Shown: one piece after another, positions 50,021-61,731 of the stretch
Layout: the number at the start of each line of letters is the position of its first letter
How positions within the stretch are numbered: position 1 is the stretch's first letter
Position numbers and translations under genes: made by a program
Notes under the pieces: model-generated
What the model saw: the letters and a program-made list of their open reading frames with translations, nothing else
The model's database searches: none
What the model was told of the DNA's origin: nothing
Assembly (NCBI RefSeq): GCF_022829635.1
Contig: NZ_JAKSYO010000163.1
Span: 26,090-90,089, forward strand
From: Methylobacterium sp. E-066
Lineage (GTDB): Bacteria; Pseudomonadota; Alphaproteobacteria; Rhizobiales; Beijerinckiaceae
DNA: 64,000 nucleotides
Direction: 5' to 3'

Positions 50021-50236
50021 ATGCGCTTTACCCTTCTCGCGGTCTCGTTCCTGGCGGTCGGCGGGCTCTGCGCCTGCAACACCGACAGCCCGGACGGGCG
50101 CAGCGGTTTGGCCGAGAGCTTCCGGCTCGACAATTACCGGGCCTCGAACGACACCAACGGCACCCAGACAAGGCGCGACGTGAACCGGGCCTACACGCAG
50201 CCGACCCTGCCTTCGATCGGCAACCGCGGGTTCTGA
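50021..50236 (+). CDS. Small lipoprotein (71 aa)
   Basis: MRFTLLAVSFLAVGGLCAC has a lipobox-like end (GGLCAC), so lipidation at a Cys near 17-19 is likely. The mature part is polar and probably disordered (NTDSPDGRSGLAESFRLDNY, then QTRRDVNRAYTQPTL). No family is recognised. It is transcribed away from the 82-residue gene at 49503. Confidence 0.55.
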   Translation: MRFTLLAVSFLAVGGLCACNTDSPDGRSGLAESFRLDNYRASNDTNGTQTRRDVNRAYTQPTLPSIGNRGF

Positions 50237-50294
50237 TCCCAAGCGCTGCGTCTCAGATATGGGATCCACGACGCGGCGCTCGGGTTTTGCTTGT

Positions 50295-50340
50295 GCATCG
50301 TCGTCTTCCGAAAGCCCGCGACCACCTTTCGGGACGATGC
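50295..50340. repeat. Family D hairpin element, copy 3
   Basis: GCATCGTC pairs with GACGATGC and CCGAAAG with CTTTCGG, around CCCGCGACCAC. It lies between the 3' ends of two convergent genes, like the copy at 20388. Confidence 0.75.
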
Positions 50341-50349
50341 TTCGGCCGC

Positions 50350-51408
50350 TCAGCGCTTCGCGATCGCGTCGGCGAAGGTGGTGATGCGGTTGCGGGCGTA
50401 GACCGGCAGGCCGGCGCTGATCGAGTTGCCGGTGTTGAAGCTCGAATTGCCCATCAGCACCTGGGCCGGCAGCAGGTTCTTCAGCACCGGCACCCGGGCG
50501 TATTCGGCCTTGCGGTCGAGGACATCGGCTTTGATCGCCAACGCCATGTAGGTGGTCACCACGGTCTTGGTCGGATCGTTCGGCATCGGCTGGAACACGG
50601 CCAGAAACTTGCCGAAGCGTAGGATCTGGTTGACCCAGAAGATCGTCTGCTCAAGGCCGCCCGTCACCGTTGTGTCGATCTTGGTGAGCGCCTTGAGCGG
50701 CGCGCCCTGGTCGGGGCCGAGCACCCGCAGCTCGCTCTGAAACGAGACGTACTCGGCGATTTTTTTGGCCGAGCCCTCTTCGAGCTTGTTGGCGAGCTTC
50801 ACGCCGAGCGGCAGCTTGCCTTCGAGGTCGTAGCGCGACTCGATGCAGGCGCCGGCCGCCTCGCACCAGGGGCGGTCCGGACGCTTGGCGAAGGCAGCGG
50901 CCGGGTCCTTGTTCGGCGTGACCTCGCCGACCGTGATCGCCTTGTGCTTGATCGCCGGGTCCATCTTCTGGACGAAGCCGAGATTGGCGAAGGCCTGGAG
51001 GTCGATCGCCTCGGCCGGACGCGGGACCACGAACCGCCCTTCCGCCACGTAGACCTTCAGGGTCTCGTGCCGGGGCTTGGTCACGCCGTTCACCGTGACC
51101 GTGTAGTCCGGCTCCTTGTAGCCGGGGAAGGGCGCCAGCACCGCGGCCTCATTCGGGCGCGTCCGCAGCCAGTCCAGGTACGGGATCAGGCCGTTCTCCG
51201 GCGCCGTGGGGTTGTCGCGGTGATCCGTGAACAGGATCTGCCCGGGCTTGATCGCGGCCGGATCGAGGGCGGTGACCGAGGGCACCTCCTTGATCCGCTC
51301 CGAGCCCGGCACCGTGTTGGCGGCCGGCGTCTGGGCGCAGACTGGGCTGGCAGCGGTCAGGGCGAGGGCGAGGGCGGCAGGAAGCTGCGTGCGCAACGGG
51401 CGTCTCAT
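50350..51408 (-). CDS. Exported hypothetical protein (352 aa)
   Basis: A signal peptide (PLRTQLPAALALALTAASPV, ending near CAQ) precedes a large beta/alpha domain with FTDHRDNPTAPENGLIPYLD, PFPGYKEPDYTVTVNGVTKP and VYVAEGRFVVPRPAEAIDLQ. A Cys pair (WCEAAGACIES) is likely bridged. The second half (GLEQTIFWVNQILRFGKFLA) looks like a fold with a hydrophobic groove. It is conserved-looking but no named family is recognised. It starts 14 bases after the PBP stop on the same strand, so the two are probably co-transcribed and this may be an envelope partner. Confidence 0.7.
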   Translation of the reverse strand: MRRPLRTQLPAALALALTAASPVCAQTPAANTVPGSERIKEVPSVTALDPAAIKPGQILFTDHRDNPTAPENGLIPYLDWLRTRPNEAAVLAPFPGYKEPDYTVTVNGVTKPRHETLKVYVAEGRFVVPRPAEAIDLQAFANLGFVQKMDPAIKHKAITVGEVTPNKDPAAAFAKRPDRPWCEAAGACIESRYDLEGKLPLGVKLANKLEEGSAKKIAEYVSFQSELRVLGPDQGAPLKALTKIDTTVTGGLEQTIFWVNQILRFGKFLAVFQPMPNDPTKTVVTTYMALAIKADVLDRKAEYARVPVLKNLLPAQVLMGNSSFNTGNSISAGLPVYARNRITTFADAIAKR

Positions 51409-51422
51409 CGATCGAGGGGCGG

Positions 51423-54400
51423 TCAGTAGCCCGGGTCTTCGCCGAACAGGTAATCCGGGTCGCGGCGGCGGGGCCGGCGCGCATCCTCGTCCCCGAAGGG
51501 CGAGCGTGCGGTCTGGCCGGGCCAGGGCCTGTAGGCGTCCTGGCCGTAGGAATCCAGATCGCCCTGCGCACGGCGGCTGCGCGGCGGCTGGCGCTCGCCG
51601 AACGGGTCGAAGGGATCCGGTGCGGGGCGCTCGCCGGTCAAGGTGCCATCGACATCGCCCGCGACGCTCGCCCCGTCCTCGGCGCCGTTGAGATCGCCAT
51701 CCTCGGCATCGGGCCGCATGGCGTAGAGGGTCTCGCGCGGCACCAAGCGGAACTGGGTGTCGGCCATCTTGCCGTCGCCGCTCGTGCGGAAATGCTCGAG
51801 GAAACCGCCGCCCGCGACCCGCTGGCCGCTATGGGGATCGATCGGCAGGTCGGCGATGAACGGGCGCGCCTCGGAGGAGGGGCCCCGCAGCGGCGTCTTC
51901 GGGATGCCGTTCGCCCAGGCGGCCTGCAGGATGTTCGATGCGATCGGCACCGAGACATGGCCGCCGGTCTGGCCGCGGCCCAGCGTCTTGCGGCTGCCGT
52001 CGGCGTTGTCGTAGCCGACCCAGACCACCACGGTGATCTCGTTGGTGAAGCCGGCGAACCAGGCGTCGTTCTCGTTCTCGGAGGTGCCGGTCTTGCCCGC
52101 GACATAGGCCGACACCTTGGAGAGCGCCGCCGCGGTGCCGTGCTGGGTCACGCCCTGCAGCATGGTCTTGAGCTGGTAGAACGCCACCCGGTCGGCCGAG
52201 CCGATCCGCACCGGCTCGCGGGGGGCGTGGGTGTAGAGCGCCTTGCCGTCTCGCTCGACCGATTCGAGCGCGTAGACCGCCGGGCGGGCGCCCTCGTTGG
52301 CCACCGCCGCGTAGAAGCCCGCGAGATCCAGCATCCGCACCGGCTGCGCGCCGAGCACGAACGGGTAATAGGGCTCGCACTCGGCGTAGATCTGCGCTTC
52401 GAGGGCGATGTCGCAGACCCGCTTCAGGCTGGCCGGAGCCTTCGGCGCAATGCCGCCCTGAAGCAGCCGGGCGGTGACGAGGTTCTTCGAGAATTCGAGG
52501 CCTCTTCGCAGAGTCGTTGGGCCGGAGCCGCCGCCCTCGTAATTCTTCGGCGACCAGGATTCGCCCGACCCGCTGATCGGCGGCAGGGTCACCGCCGAAT
52601 CGAGCACCAGCGTGTTGGGCTGGAGCCCGGCATTCAGCGCGGCGAGGTAGGTGAGGGGCTTCAGGGTCGAGCCCGGCTGGCGCACTGCCTGGGTGACCCG
52701 GTTGAGCTGGCTCATCGGATAGGAGAAGCCGCCGGCCATCGCCAGGATACGGCCGGTCTGGTTCTCCAGCACCAGGGCGGCACCCTGGACGCTCGGCCGG
52801 ACCCGGAGCTGCGCCCGAGGTGCGCCGCGCCCCTCGGCGAGTTTCACCCGGACCACGTCGTAGAGTTGCAACCGGTTGCGGGTGATGCCCGGATCGAGGA
52901 TAGCGGTGCGGCCGTCGGCGAGGCCGACCTTCACCGGCCCGCGGCCGGCTTCGAGCACCACCGCGACGGGCCAGTGCACGTCGTACAAAGTCGGCCGGGC
53001 GCTCTCCAGCGCCCGCAGCCAGACCGGCTTGACCTGCGGAGCCGCCGCGACCTTGGGCCGGGACGCCTTCGCGCTCGGCTTCGTCTCCGGCTTGGCCGCC
53101 TCCTTGGCGGGCTCCACTCGGGCGCCGGTCACCCCGGGGGCGGTCTGGACCGAGCCTTCCGGCGCGGGCGTCGCCGCCTGGATCCGGCGGATGCTGTCGG
53201 CGAGGTTGAGTTCCGGACCCGTATAGGTCTGGCGGCCGGTGCCGCGCTCGTAAGTGGCGAGCCCGTCCTGCAACGCGCCTTCGACGGCGCGCTGAAGCCC
53301 GGCATTGATGGTCGAGCGGACAGTGAACGAGCCGGCGGTGAGTGAATCCACCCCGGCGAAGGTGCGCGCCTCGCGGTTCAGGTAATCGACGACGTAGAAT
53401 CCCGAATCGCGCCGTGTCGCGTCGACCGGCTTCAGGCCGAGATCGGCGTTCACCGCACTCGTCATCTCGGCTTCGGTGATCGTGCCCTCTTCCTTGAGGC
53501 GGGCGAGCACGTAGGCGCGCCGCTCGCGCGCCCGCTCGGGGTACTTGTCCGGGCTGTAGAAGTTCGGGCCCTTGGGCATGCCGGCGAGCAGGGCCGCCTC
53601 CGTCAGGGTCAGCTGCCCGACCGATTTGCCGAAATAACTCTGCGCCGCCATCTCGATGCCGTAGGCGCCGCGGCCGAGATAGATGCCGTTGAGGTAGAGC
53701 CCAAGGATCTGCGGCTTCGTCAGGATCCGCTCCAGGCGGGCCGCCACGATCATCTCGCGGATCTTGCGCTCGTAGGTGACGTCGTCGCCGACCGAGAGGT
53801 TCTTCACCACCTGCTGGGTGATGGTCGAGCCGCCGGCCGGGCGCCCGGGCGAGGCGAGGTTGCCGATGAAGGCGCGGATCACCCCGCGCTCGTCGATGCC
53901 GTGGTGGCTCTCGAAGCGCTTGTCTTCCGCCGCGATGAACGCCTTCTGCACCAGGTTCGGCACCGCGGTGATCGGCACCACGAGGCGGCGGCCGTTCGGC
54001 TCGAAGGTCTCGGCGAAGGGCTTGCCCGACCCGTCGAGGATCCGGGTCATGCCAGGCAGGACCTTGTCCCGGAGCGCCTCGGCGGTGGGCAGGTCTTTGG
54101 TGGCGTTGTCGTAGAATTCGATGACCTCTCGGGCATTGAACGGCGAGATCGCAGGATTTTCGCCCTTGCAGAATTGCTTGTAGCTCGTGTTCAGCTCGTC
54201 GAGGTTGAGCCCGTGCAGGATCTTCGGCGCCCCCGGCCCGGCGACGCTGGTCGGATCCTCCATCGCGGTGGTGATCAGCTCGTCGAGGTTGATGTCCTCG
54301 ATGTCGAACGCCTTGCGCATGTGGGCGCAGCCGTCGCGCAGCAGGCGCACGACCTCGGCCTGGTCGGTGAACGGATCGAACTGGGTCCGCACCGCGTCCG

Positions 54401-54464
54401 GCCGCGTGGTGACCTGGCTCAGCGTCAGGGCCGTCGCGAACAGCTTGATCAGGATGGCGTTCAT
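51423..54464 (-). CDS. Class A penicillin-binding protein (bifunctional)
   Basis: 1013 residues. After a short N-terminal hydrophobic segment (ILIKLFATALTLS) there is an unusual N-terminal region up to about 165, then the GT51 glycosyltransferase domain with AAEDKRFESHHGID (catalytic Glu180), GGSTITQQVVKN and KPQILGLYLNGIYLGRGAYG. A Pro/Ala/Lys-rich linker precedes the transpeptidase domain with RQPGSTLKPL (SxxK), SKNLV (SxN) and AGKTGTSENEND (KTGT). It polymerises and cross-links peptidoglycan. The C-terminal 150 residues are Asp/Arg/Pro-rich. The ATG at 54464 is preferred to an ORF opening 25 codons upstream. Confidence 0.9.
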   Translation of the reverse strand: MNAILIKLFATALTLSQVTTRPDAVRTQFDPFTDQAEVVRLLRDGCAHMRKAFDIEDINLDELITTAMEDPTSVAGPGAPKILHGLNLDELNTSYKQFCKGENPAISPFNAREVIEFYDNATKDLPTAEALRDKVLPGMTRILDGSGKPFAETFEPNGRRLVVPITAVPNLVQKAFIAAEDKRFESHHGIDERGVIRAFIGNLASPGRPAGGSTITQQVVKNLSVGDDVTYERKIREMIVAARLERILTKPQILGLYLNGIYLGRGAYGIEMAAQSYFGKSVGQLTLTEAALLAGMPKGPNFYSPDKYPERARERRAYVLARLKEEGTITEAEMTSAVNADLGLKPVDATRRDSGFYVVDYLNREARTFAGVDSLTAGSFTVRSTINAGLQRAVEGALQDGLATYERGTGRQTYTGPELNLADSIRRIQAATPAPEGSVQTAPGVTGARVEPAKEAAKPETKPSAKASRPKVAAAPQVKPVWLRALESARPTLYDVHWPVAVVLEAGRGPVKVGLADGRTAILDPGITRNRLQLYDVVRVKLAEGRGAPRAQLRVRPSVQGAALVLENQTGRILAMAGGFSYPMSQLNRVTQAVRQPGSTLKPLTYLAALNAGLQPNTLVLDSAVTLPPISGSGESWSPKNYEGGGSGPTTLRRGLEFSKNLVTARLLQGGIAPKAPASLKRVCDIALEAQIYAECEPYYPFVLGAQPVRMLDLAGFYAAVANEGARPAVYALESVERDGKALYTHAPREPVRIGSADRVAFYQLKTMLQGVTQHGTAAALSKVSAYVAGKTGTSENENDAWFAGFTNEITVVVWVGYDNADGSRKTLGRGQTGGHVSVPIASNILQAAWANGIPKTPLRGPSSEARPFIADLPIDPHSGQRVAGGGFLEHFRTSGDGKMADTQFRLVPRETLYAMRPDAEDGDLNGAEDGASVAGDVDGTLTGERPAPDPFDPFGERQPPRSRRAQGDLDSYGQDAYRPWPGQTARSPFGDEDARRPRRRDPDYLFGEDPGY

Positions 54465-54619
54465 GCGGTCCGGATTCGGGGGCGAGTCAGGGCCCGGCCG
54501 GGATAGCGCTACGCCGGGGCTGGTGGATAGGCGCTCCACAACGCGGCTGATTTGAGACAGCCCACGGCAACGCTTTCGTGAGGCTTGACGTTCGTCGTGC
54601 AGCGAAGGCGAGGACCGGC

Positions 54620-56287
54620 ATGATCACCGATCTCTGGTACAAGAACGCGGTCATCTACTGCCTGTCGGTCGGCACCTTCATGGATGCCAACGGCGACGGC
54701 ATCGGCGATTTCGCCGGGCTGGAGCGGCGGCTCGACTACATCCAGGGCCTGGGCGCCACCGCGGTCTGGCTGATGCCGTTCCAGCCCTCGCCCAAGCGCG
54801 ACGGCGGCTACGACATTTCCGACTATTACGGGGTCGATCCCGATTACGGCTCGCTCGGCGATTTCGTCGCCTTCGCGCACGCGGCCAAGCAACGGGGCCT
54901 GCGGGTGCTGATCGACCTCGTGGTCAACCACACCTCGGACAAGCACCGCTGGTTCCAGTCCGCCCGCTCGGACCCAAAATCGCCCTACCGCGACTGGTAC
55001 GTCTGGTCGAAGGAGCGCCCGGCCACCACCGACGAGGGCATGGTCTTCCCGGGCGTGCAGGAGACGACCTGGACCTACGACGAGAAGGCCGGCGCCTGGT
55101 ACTTCCATCGGTTCTTCGACTTCCAGCCCGATCTCAACACCGCCAATCCCGAGGTGCTGGCCGAGATCCTGAAGATCATGGGGTTCTGGATCGAACTCGG
55201 CGTGTCCGGCTTCCGGATGGACGCGGTGCCGTTCGTGATTGCCGAGAAGGGGGCCGATGTCGGCGGCAAGCCGCGCGAGCAGTTCGACATGCTGCGCGAC
55301 TTTCGCGAGTTCCTGCAATGGCGCAAGGGCGACGCGATCATCCTGGCCGAGGCCAATGTCCTGCCGAAGCAGGATCTCGACTATTTCGGCGACGATGCCG
55401 ACCGCATGCACATGATGTTCAACTTCCAGGTCAACCAATCAACCTTCTACGCCCTGGCCGCGCACGATGCCCGCCCGCTGGTGAAGGCGATCGAGCGGAC
55501 CAAGCCCCGTCCGCTCTCGTGCCAGTGGGGCATCTTCCTGCGCAACCACGACGAACTGGATCTCGGCCGGCTCACCGAGAAGCAGCGCGAGGCGGTATTC
55601 GCGGAGTTCGGCCCCGAGAAGCGGATGCAGCTCTACGACCGGGGCATCCGCCGCCGCTTCGCCCCGATGCTGGCCGGCGACCCGCGCCGGATCCGGCTCG
55701 CCTACTCGCTGATGTTCACCCTGCCGGGAACGCCGGTGCTCCGCTACGGCGACGAGATCGGCATGGGCGACGACCTCACCCTCAAGGAGCGGGACTGCGC
55801 CCGCACGCCGATGCAGTGGACAGCCGAGCACCAGGGCGGCTTCACCAAGGCCGAGCGCGCGGTGCTGCCGCCGATCGATCACGGCCCCTACGGCTACGCC
55901 CATGTGAACGTCGCCGACCAGCGCCACGATTCGGGGTCGTTGCTGAACTGGATGCAGAGCCTGATCCGCCAGCGCAAGGAGGCTCCCGAGATCGGCTGGG
56001 GCGACGTCACCGCGGTGCCGACCGGCAAGAACTCGATCCTGGCCCTGCGCTACGCATGGCGCGGCAACGCCGTCCTGTGCGTGCACAACCTGGCACCGGA
56101 GCCCGTGGAGGTCGCGCTCCGGACCGGCGAGACCGAGCCGGAGCACGATATCCTGGTCGACGTGCTCACCGGAGCGCGCAGCCAAGCCGGCCCGGAGGGC
56201 GAGCACTGCCTGTTCCTGGAGGGCTACGGCTACCATTGGTTCCGGGTCGGAGGCCTCGACGCCCTGTTGAAGCGGACGCCGGGCTGA
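54620..56287 (+). CDS. GH13 alpha-amylase-family enzyme, trehalose-synthase-like
   Basis: 555 residues, (beta/alpha)8 barrel. The catalytic triad is Asp201 in GFRMDAVPFVI (nucleophile), Glu244 in ILAEANV (acid/base) and Asp311 in LRNHDEL, with LIDLVVNHTSDKHRWFQSAR as region I. The LWYKNAVIYCLSVGTFMDAN opening and NHTSDKH are typical of trehalose synthase (TreS), which isomerises maltose to trehalose, though other GH13 activities are possible. It is shorter than TreS fused to maltokinase. Likely role: compatible solute or glycogen metabolism. The ATG at 54620 is chosen over the 14-codon extension. Confidence 0.87.
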   Translation: MITDLWYKNAVIYCLSVGTFMDANGDGIGDFAGLERRLDYIQGLGATAVWLMPFQPSPKRDGGYDISDYYGVDPDYGSLGDFVAFAHAAKQRGLRVLIDLVVNHTSDKHRWFQSARSDPKSPYRDWYVWSKERPATTDEGMVFPGVQETTWTYDEKAGAWYFHRFFDFQPDLNTANPEVLAEILKIMGFWIELGVSGFRMDAVPFVIAEKGADVGGKPREQFDMLRDFREFLQWRKGDAIILAEANVLPKQDLDYFGDDADRMHMMFNFQVNQSTFYALAAHDARPLVKAIERTKPRPLSCQWGIFLRNHDELDLGRLTEKQREAVFAEFGPEKRMQLYDRGIRRRFAPMLAGDPRRIRLAYSLMFTLPGTPVLRYGDEIGMGDDLTLKERDCARTPMQWTAEHQGGFTKAERAVLPPIDHGPYGYAHVNVADQRHDSGSLLNWMQSLIRQRKEAPEIGWGDVTAVPTGKNSILALRYAWRGNAVLCVHNLAPEPVEVALRTGETEPEHDILVDVLTGARSQAGPEGEHCLFLEGYGYHWFRVGGLDALLKRTPG

Positions 56288-56350
56288 TCGGGCAGCGCCT
56301 CGCGCTTCCCCGGCTGGCGCGGTAAAGCTCGCCGCGGAGCAGGATTGCAT

Positions 56351-56740
56351 ATGGTTCGGACGAAACATTACCCCCCAGACGCGACGATCGCGGACGTCCT
56401 GGAGAGCCTGGACGATGCCGAGGGCTATCTCCGGCAGGTTCTGGTGACGATGCGGATGTGCCAGAAGCATTACGGCGATGCCTGGGTCCGGATCGGCGTC
56501 ACCGGCAAGGCGGCGGCGCCCTCGTACCGGATCGACCGGCCGGACGCGTCCGCCGCCGCCGCGCAGGGCGATGCCCCCGAAGCCGGTTCGGTGGTGTTCG
56601 GCGCCTATGGCGGCCGCTCCCACGACCGCTTCACGCAAGTGAACACCGCCGAGACCCGCTGGAGCAGCCGGTCGCTGGGCATGGCCGAGATGCTGGCCCT
56701 CCACGACAGCCTGCGCCGACCGAAGGACGGTACGGCCTGA
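56351..56740 (+). CDS. Conserved hypothetical protein (129 aa)
   Basis: Reads MVRTKHYPPDATIADVLESL, then DDAEGYLRQVLVTMRMCQKH, a region AAAPSYRIDRPDASAAAAQ, and VVFGAYGGRSHDRFTQVNTA. Soluble, no signal peptide. I recognise no family. GGAG lies upstream of the ATG at 56351; a TTG at 56345 would add two residues. It stands between the GH13 and MBL genes on the same strand. Confidence 0.55.
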   Translation: MVRTKHYPPDATIADVLESLDDAEGYLRQVLVTMRMCQKHYGDAWVRIGVTGKAAAPSYRIDRPDASAAAAQGDAPEAGSVVFGAYGGRSHDRFTQVNTAETRWSSRSLGMAEMLALHDSLRRPKDGTA

Positions 56741-56828
56741 CCACACCCGGCAGGGTGCCGTGCGCGTCCTTCTGCGCTAGAACCGGATCGAGAGCGCCGA
56801 CGGCGGCGCAGCCAACCTGCGGAACCCC

Positions 56829-57473
56829 ATGCCAGGAACGCCCCGCGCCGGGATCATCCCGGTCACGCCCTTCCAGCAGAACTGCACGCTGATCTGGGAC
56901 GACGCCACCAAGGTCGGCGCCGTGGTCGATCCCGGGGGCGACCTCGACCGGATCGAGGCCGCCATCCGTGAGCAGGGCGTGCGCGTGGAAAAAATCCTGC
57001 TGACGCACGGCCATGTCGACCACGCTGCCGGCGCCGACGAGCTGCGCGAGCGCCTCGGCGTGCCGATCGAAGGGCCGCACCTCGCCGACAAGTTCCTGCT
57101 CGATTCCCTGCCCGAGACCGCTGCCAATTACGGGCTCGGCGAGGCGAGGGTCGTGACCCCCGACCGCTGGCTCGACGACGGCGACGCCGTGACCGTGGGC
57201 GAACTCGGCTTCGACATCCTCCACTGCCCGGGGCACTCGCCCGGCAGCGTCGTGTTCGTGAGCCGGGACGCGCGCTTCGCGCTGGTCGGCGACGTGGTGT
57301 TCAAGGGTTCGGTCGGCCGCACCGACCTGCCGGGCGGCAACCACGAGCAGCTGATCCGGGCGATCAAGGAAAAGGTTTTGCCGCTGGGCGACGACATCTC
57401 CTTCATCCCCGGCCACGGGCCGACCGGCACGCTCGGCGAGGAGCGCGTCTCCAATCCCTTCCTTCAGGGCTGA
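56829..57473 (+). CDS. MBL-fold hydrolase (glyoxalase II / YcbL-like)
   Basis: 214 residues. The metallo-beta-lactamase signature LLTHGHVDHAAG (His60, His62, Asp64, His65) is followed by HCPGHSPGSVVFV, FALVGDVVFKGSVGRTDLPG (Asp bridging the metals) and FIPGHGPTGTLGEE (third His). The short form without the C-terminal glutathione-binding helices resembles YcbL, a type I glyoxalase II. It would hydrolyse S-lactoylglutathione or a related thioester. It is followed after 4 bases by an aldo/keto reductase, suggesting a small aldehyde-handling operon. Confidence 0.88.
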   Translation: MPGTPRAGIIPVTPFQQNCTLIWDDATKVGAVVDPGGDLDRIEAAIREQGVRVEKILLTHGHVDHAAGADELRERLGVPIEGPHLADKFLLDSLPETAANYGLGEARVVTPDRWLDDGDAVTVGELGFDILHCPGHSPGSVVFVSRDARFALVGDVVFKGSVGRTDLPGGNHEQLIRAIKEKVLPLGDDISFIPGHGPTGTLGEERVSNPFLQG

Positions 57474-57477
57474 CAGC

Positions 57478-58440
57478 ATGGACAAGCGTCGCATCGGCCG
57501 CTCCGACCTCCGGGTCGCGCCCTTCTGCCTCGGCGGCAACGTCTTCGGCTGGACCGCCGACGAGGCGACCTCGTTCGCGATCCTGGACCGGTTCGTGGAG
57601 CGCGGCTTCGACTTCATCGATACCGCCAACGTCTATTCGCGCTGGGCGCCCGGCCATCAGGGCGGCGAATCCGAGACGGTGATCGGCACGTGGTTCGCGG
57701 CCCGACCGGGCGCCCGGGAGAAAATCGTGCTGGCGACCAAGGTCGGCATGGATATGGGCGAGGCCGGCAAGGGCCTCTCGGCCAAGCACATCGAGGAAGC
57801 CTGCGAGGCGTCCCTGCGGCGGCTCCAGACCGACCGGATCGACCTCTACCAGTCGCACACCGACGATGCCGAGGTGCCCCTGGAGGAGACGCTGCGCGCC
57901 TACGAGCGCCTGATCGCCACCGGCAAGGTCCGAGCGATCGGCGCCTCGAACTACGACGCCAAGCGGCTCGCCGAGGCGCTTAAGGTTTCGGCCGCCTCCG
58001 GCCTGCCGCGTTACGAATGCCTCCAGCCGGATTACAGCCTCGCCGAGCGCGGCTACGAGGCGGAGCTCGAACCTCTGTGCCGGACCGAAGAGATCGGGGT
58101 GATCGGCTATTTTTCCCTGGCGGCCGGCTTCCTCACCGGCAAGTACCGGTCCGCGCAGGATGCGGCGGGACGGGCTCGGGAGAACCGGGTCGGCAAGTAC
58201 CTGACCCCGCGCGGCCTCGCGCTGCTCGACGTGCTCGATTCGGTCGCCCGGGACCACGGCGCGACCCAAGCCCAGGTGGCGCTCGCCTGGATCATCGCTC
58301 GGCCCGGCATCACCGCACCAATCGCGAGCGCGACCTCGGTGGCACAGCTCGACGACCTGCTCGGCGCCACCGATCTGCGGCTTTCGGCGGACGCGATCGC
58401 TCGTTTGGACGCGGCGAGCGCGGGCGGCATCCAGGGCTAA
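57478..58440 (+). CDS. Aldo/keto reductase
   Basis: 320 residues. The catalytic tetrad of the AKR barrel is visible: FIDTANVYSRW (Asp, Tyr), IVLATKVGMDMG (Lys) and LYQSHTDD (His). Cofactor-binding residues lie in ALAWIIARPGITAPIASAT. It reduces aldehydes or ketones with NADPH. The gene begins 4 bases after the MBL hydrolase stop, so the pair is likely co-transcribed. No metal or membrane part. Confidence 0.9.
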   Translation: MDKRRIGRSDLRVAPFCLGGNVFGWTADEATSFAILDRFVERGFDFIDTANVYSRWAPGHQGGESETVIGTWFAARPGAREKIVLATKVGMDMGEAGKGLSAKHIEEACEASLRRLQTDRIDLYQSHTDDAEVPLEETLRAYERLIATGKVRAIGASNYDAKRLAEALKVSAASGLPRYECLQPDYSLAERGYEAELEPLCRTEEIGVIGYFSLAAGFLTGKYRSAQDAAGRARENRVGKYLTPRGLALLDVLDSVARDHGATQAQVALAWIIARPGITAPIASATSVAQLDDLLGATDLRLSADAIARLDAASAGGIQG

Positions 58441-58532
58441 CGCGACGTTAAGCGCGGAGCCTCAGAAAAGCGGGTGCACGGGCCCGGCGCGAGCCCGTAA
58501 AATCGTGCAATCTCAACGCGGAACCCCTATAT

Positions 58533-58606
58533 CAGGCGGACCAAGCGAGAGCGCAGGCGTGGGCGCCCGACGGCGCGTGTCTCTCCGTCGCGAACTGGTC
58601 CGCCTG
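58533..58606 (+). promoter_or_regulatory. Long-range inverted repeat in the gyrB leader
   Basis: CAGGCGGACC at 58533-58542 and GGTCCGCCTG at 58597-58606 are perfect 10-bp inverted arms with a 54-base spacer. The right arm ends 7 bases before the AGGA ribosome-binding site region of gyrB (ATG 58620). If transcribed, the leader could fold so that ribosome access changes. Confidence 0.4.
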
Positions 58607-58619
58607 CCCGAGGAATTTC

Positions 58620-61064
<2,445 letters not shown>

Positions 61065-61731
61065 CAGCTCGCCTGTGTAATTTCTCGCTAAAGTTTGTTC
61101 CTACAAACGGGTAGTTTGTTCCGATTTACCGAGAAGGATGACTCTCGCGAACGGGAATCTTGCGATTTGTCATCGCGAGGTGGCGTCGATTGCGGATGAT
61201 CAGACAGAACCGGCGACCGAGGTTTACGACCTCGGTCGCGTCCTCGTCATGCAGCACGCTGGACGGCGTTCTCTATGAGGCTGTCGCCTCGGTGAGGATG
61301 CGCATTGAAGAGTGATTTGGCCTGATAGCGACCAGCTCAAGCCTGAAAGCGTTTCACACCCGTCGCGGTCAATGCATCGAGATTAGCGTGCACCATCCCA
61401 GAGTGGCTGTCGGCGAAACCTTAAGCACGGTTTTCGACTTCCTTTGGCTTTAGGCCTTCAAGGTCGGTCACAAGATCGCAAGCTGGGTGTAGATGCAGTA
61501 CTCGGACGCCGAGGTGGATTTCTGTTCGGCAAAGGTGAGGCTGTTCAAACCATAATTTTGAACGCGCCCGTTTGCAACACTATGGTTAAGCTTAAGTCAA
61601 TGCTGCTCGCCCCGCATCAAGTCAATGTGGCGAACATGACTCTTTCAGTGCGAGTCAGATTATGGACTGATTACAGATTGGAGCCGAGAAAACTCTGCGC
61701 TCGCAAAGAATACTGTGCCGCGAGTCAGGCA
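61065..61731. other. 667-base non-coding stretch after gyrB
   Basis: No convincing gene. It contains two GTTTGTTCC direct repeats (about 61094-61120), an 11-bp stem-loop (61213-61239) and an open frame of 100 codons at 61444 without family similarity or ribosome-binding site. Base composition falls from GC-rich near gyrB to AT-rich by about 61550. It may be a decayed insertion or the border of an acquired region. Confidence 0.5.
61213..61239. terminator. Stem-loop downstream of gyrB
   Basis: An 11-bp perfect stem (GCGACCGAGGT with ACCTCGGTCGC) around TTACG, about 150 bases after the gyrB stop. No U-tract follows, so it may end or protect the gyrB transcript rather than be a classical terminator. 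Confidence 0.4.

Noticed and set aside
51792..53345. A 517-codon plus-strand frame opposite the PBP gene
   Set aside because: It is antisense to the transpeptidase domain and shows the same GC-driven bias.
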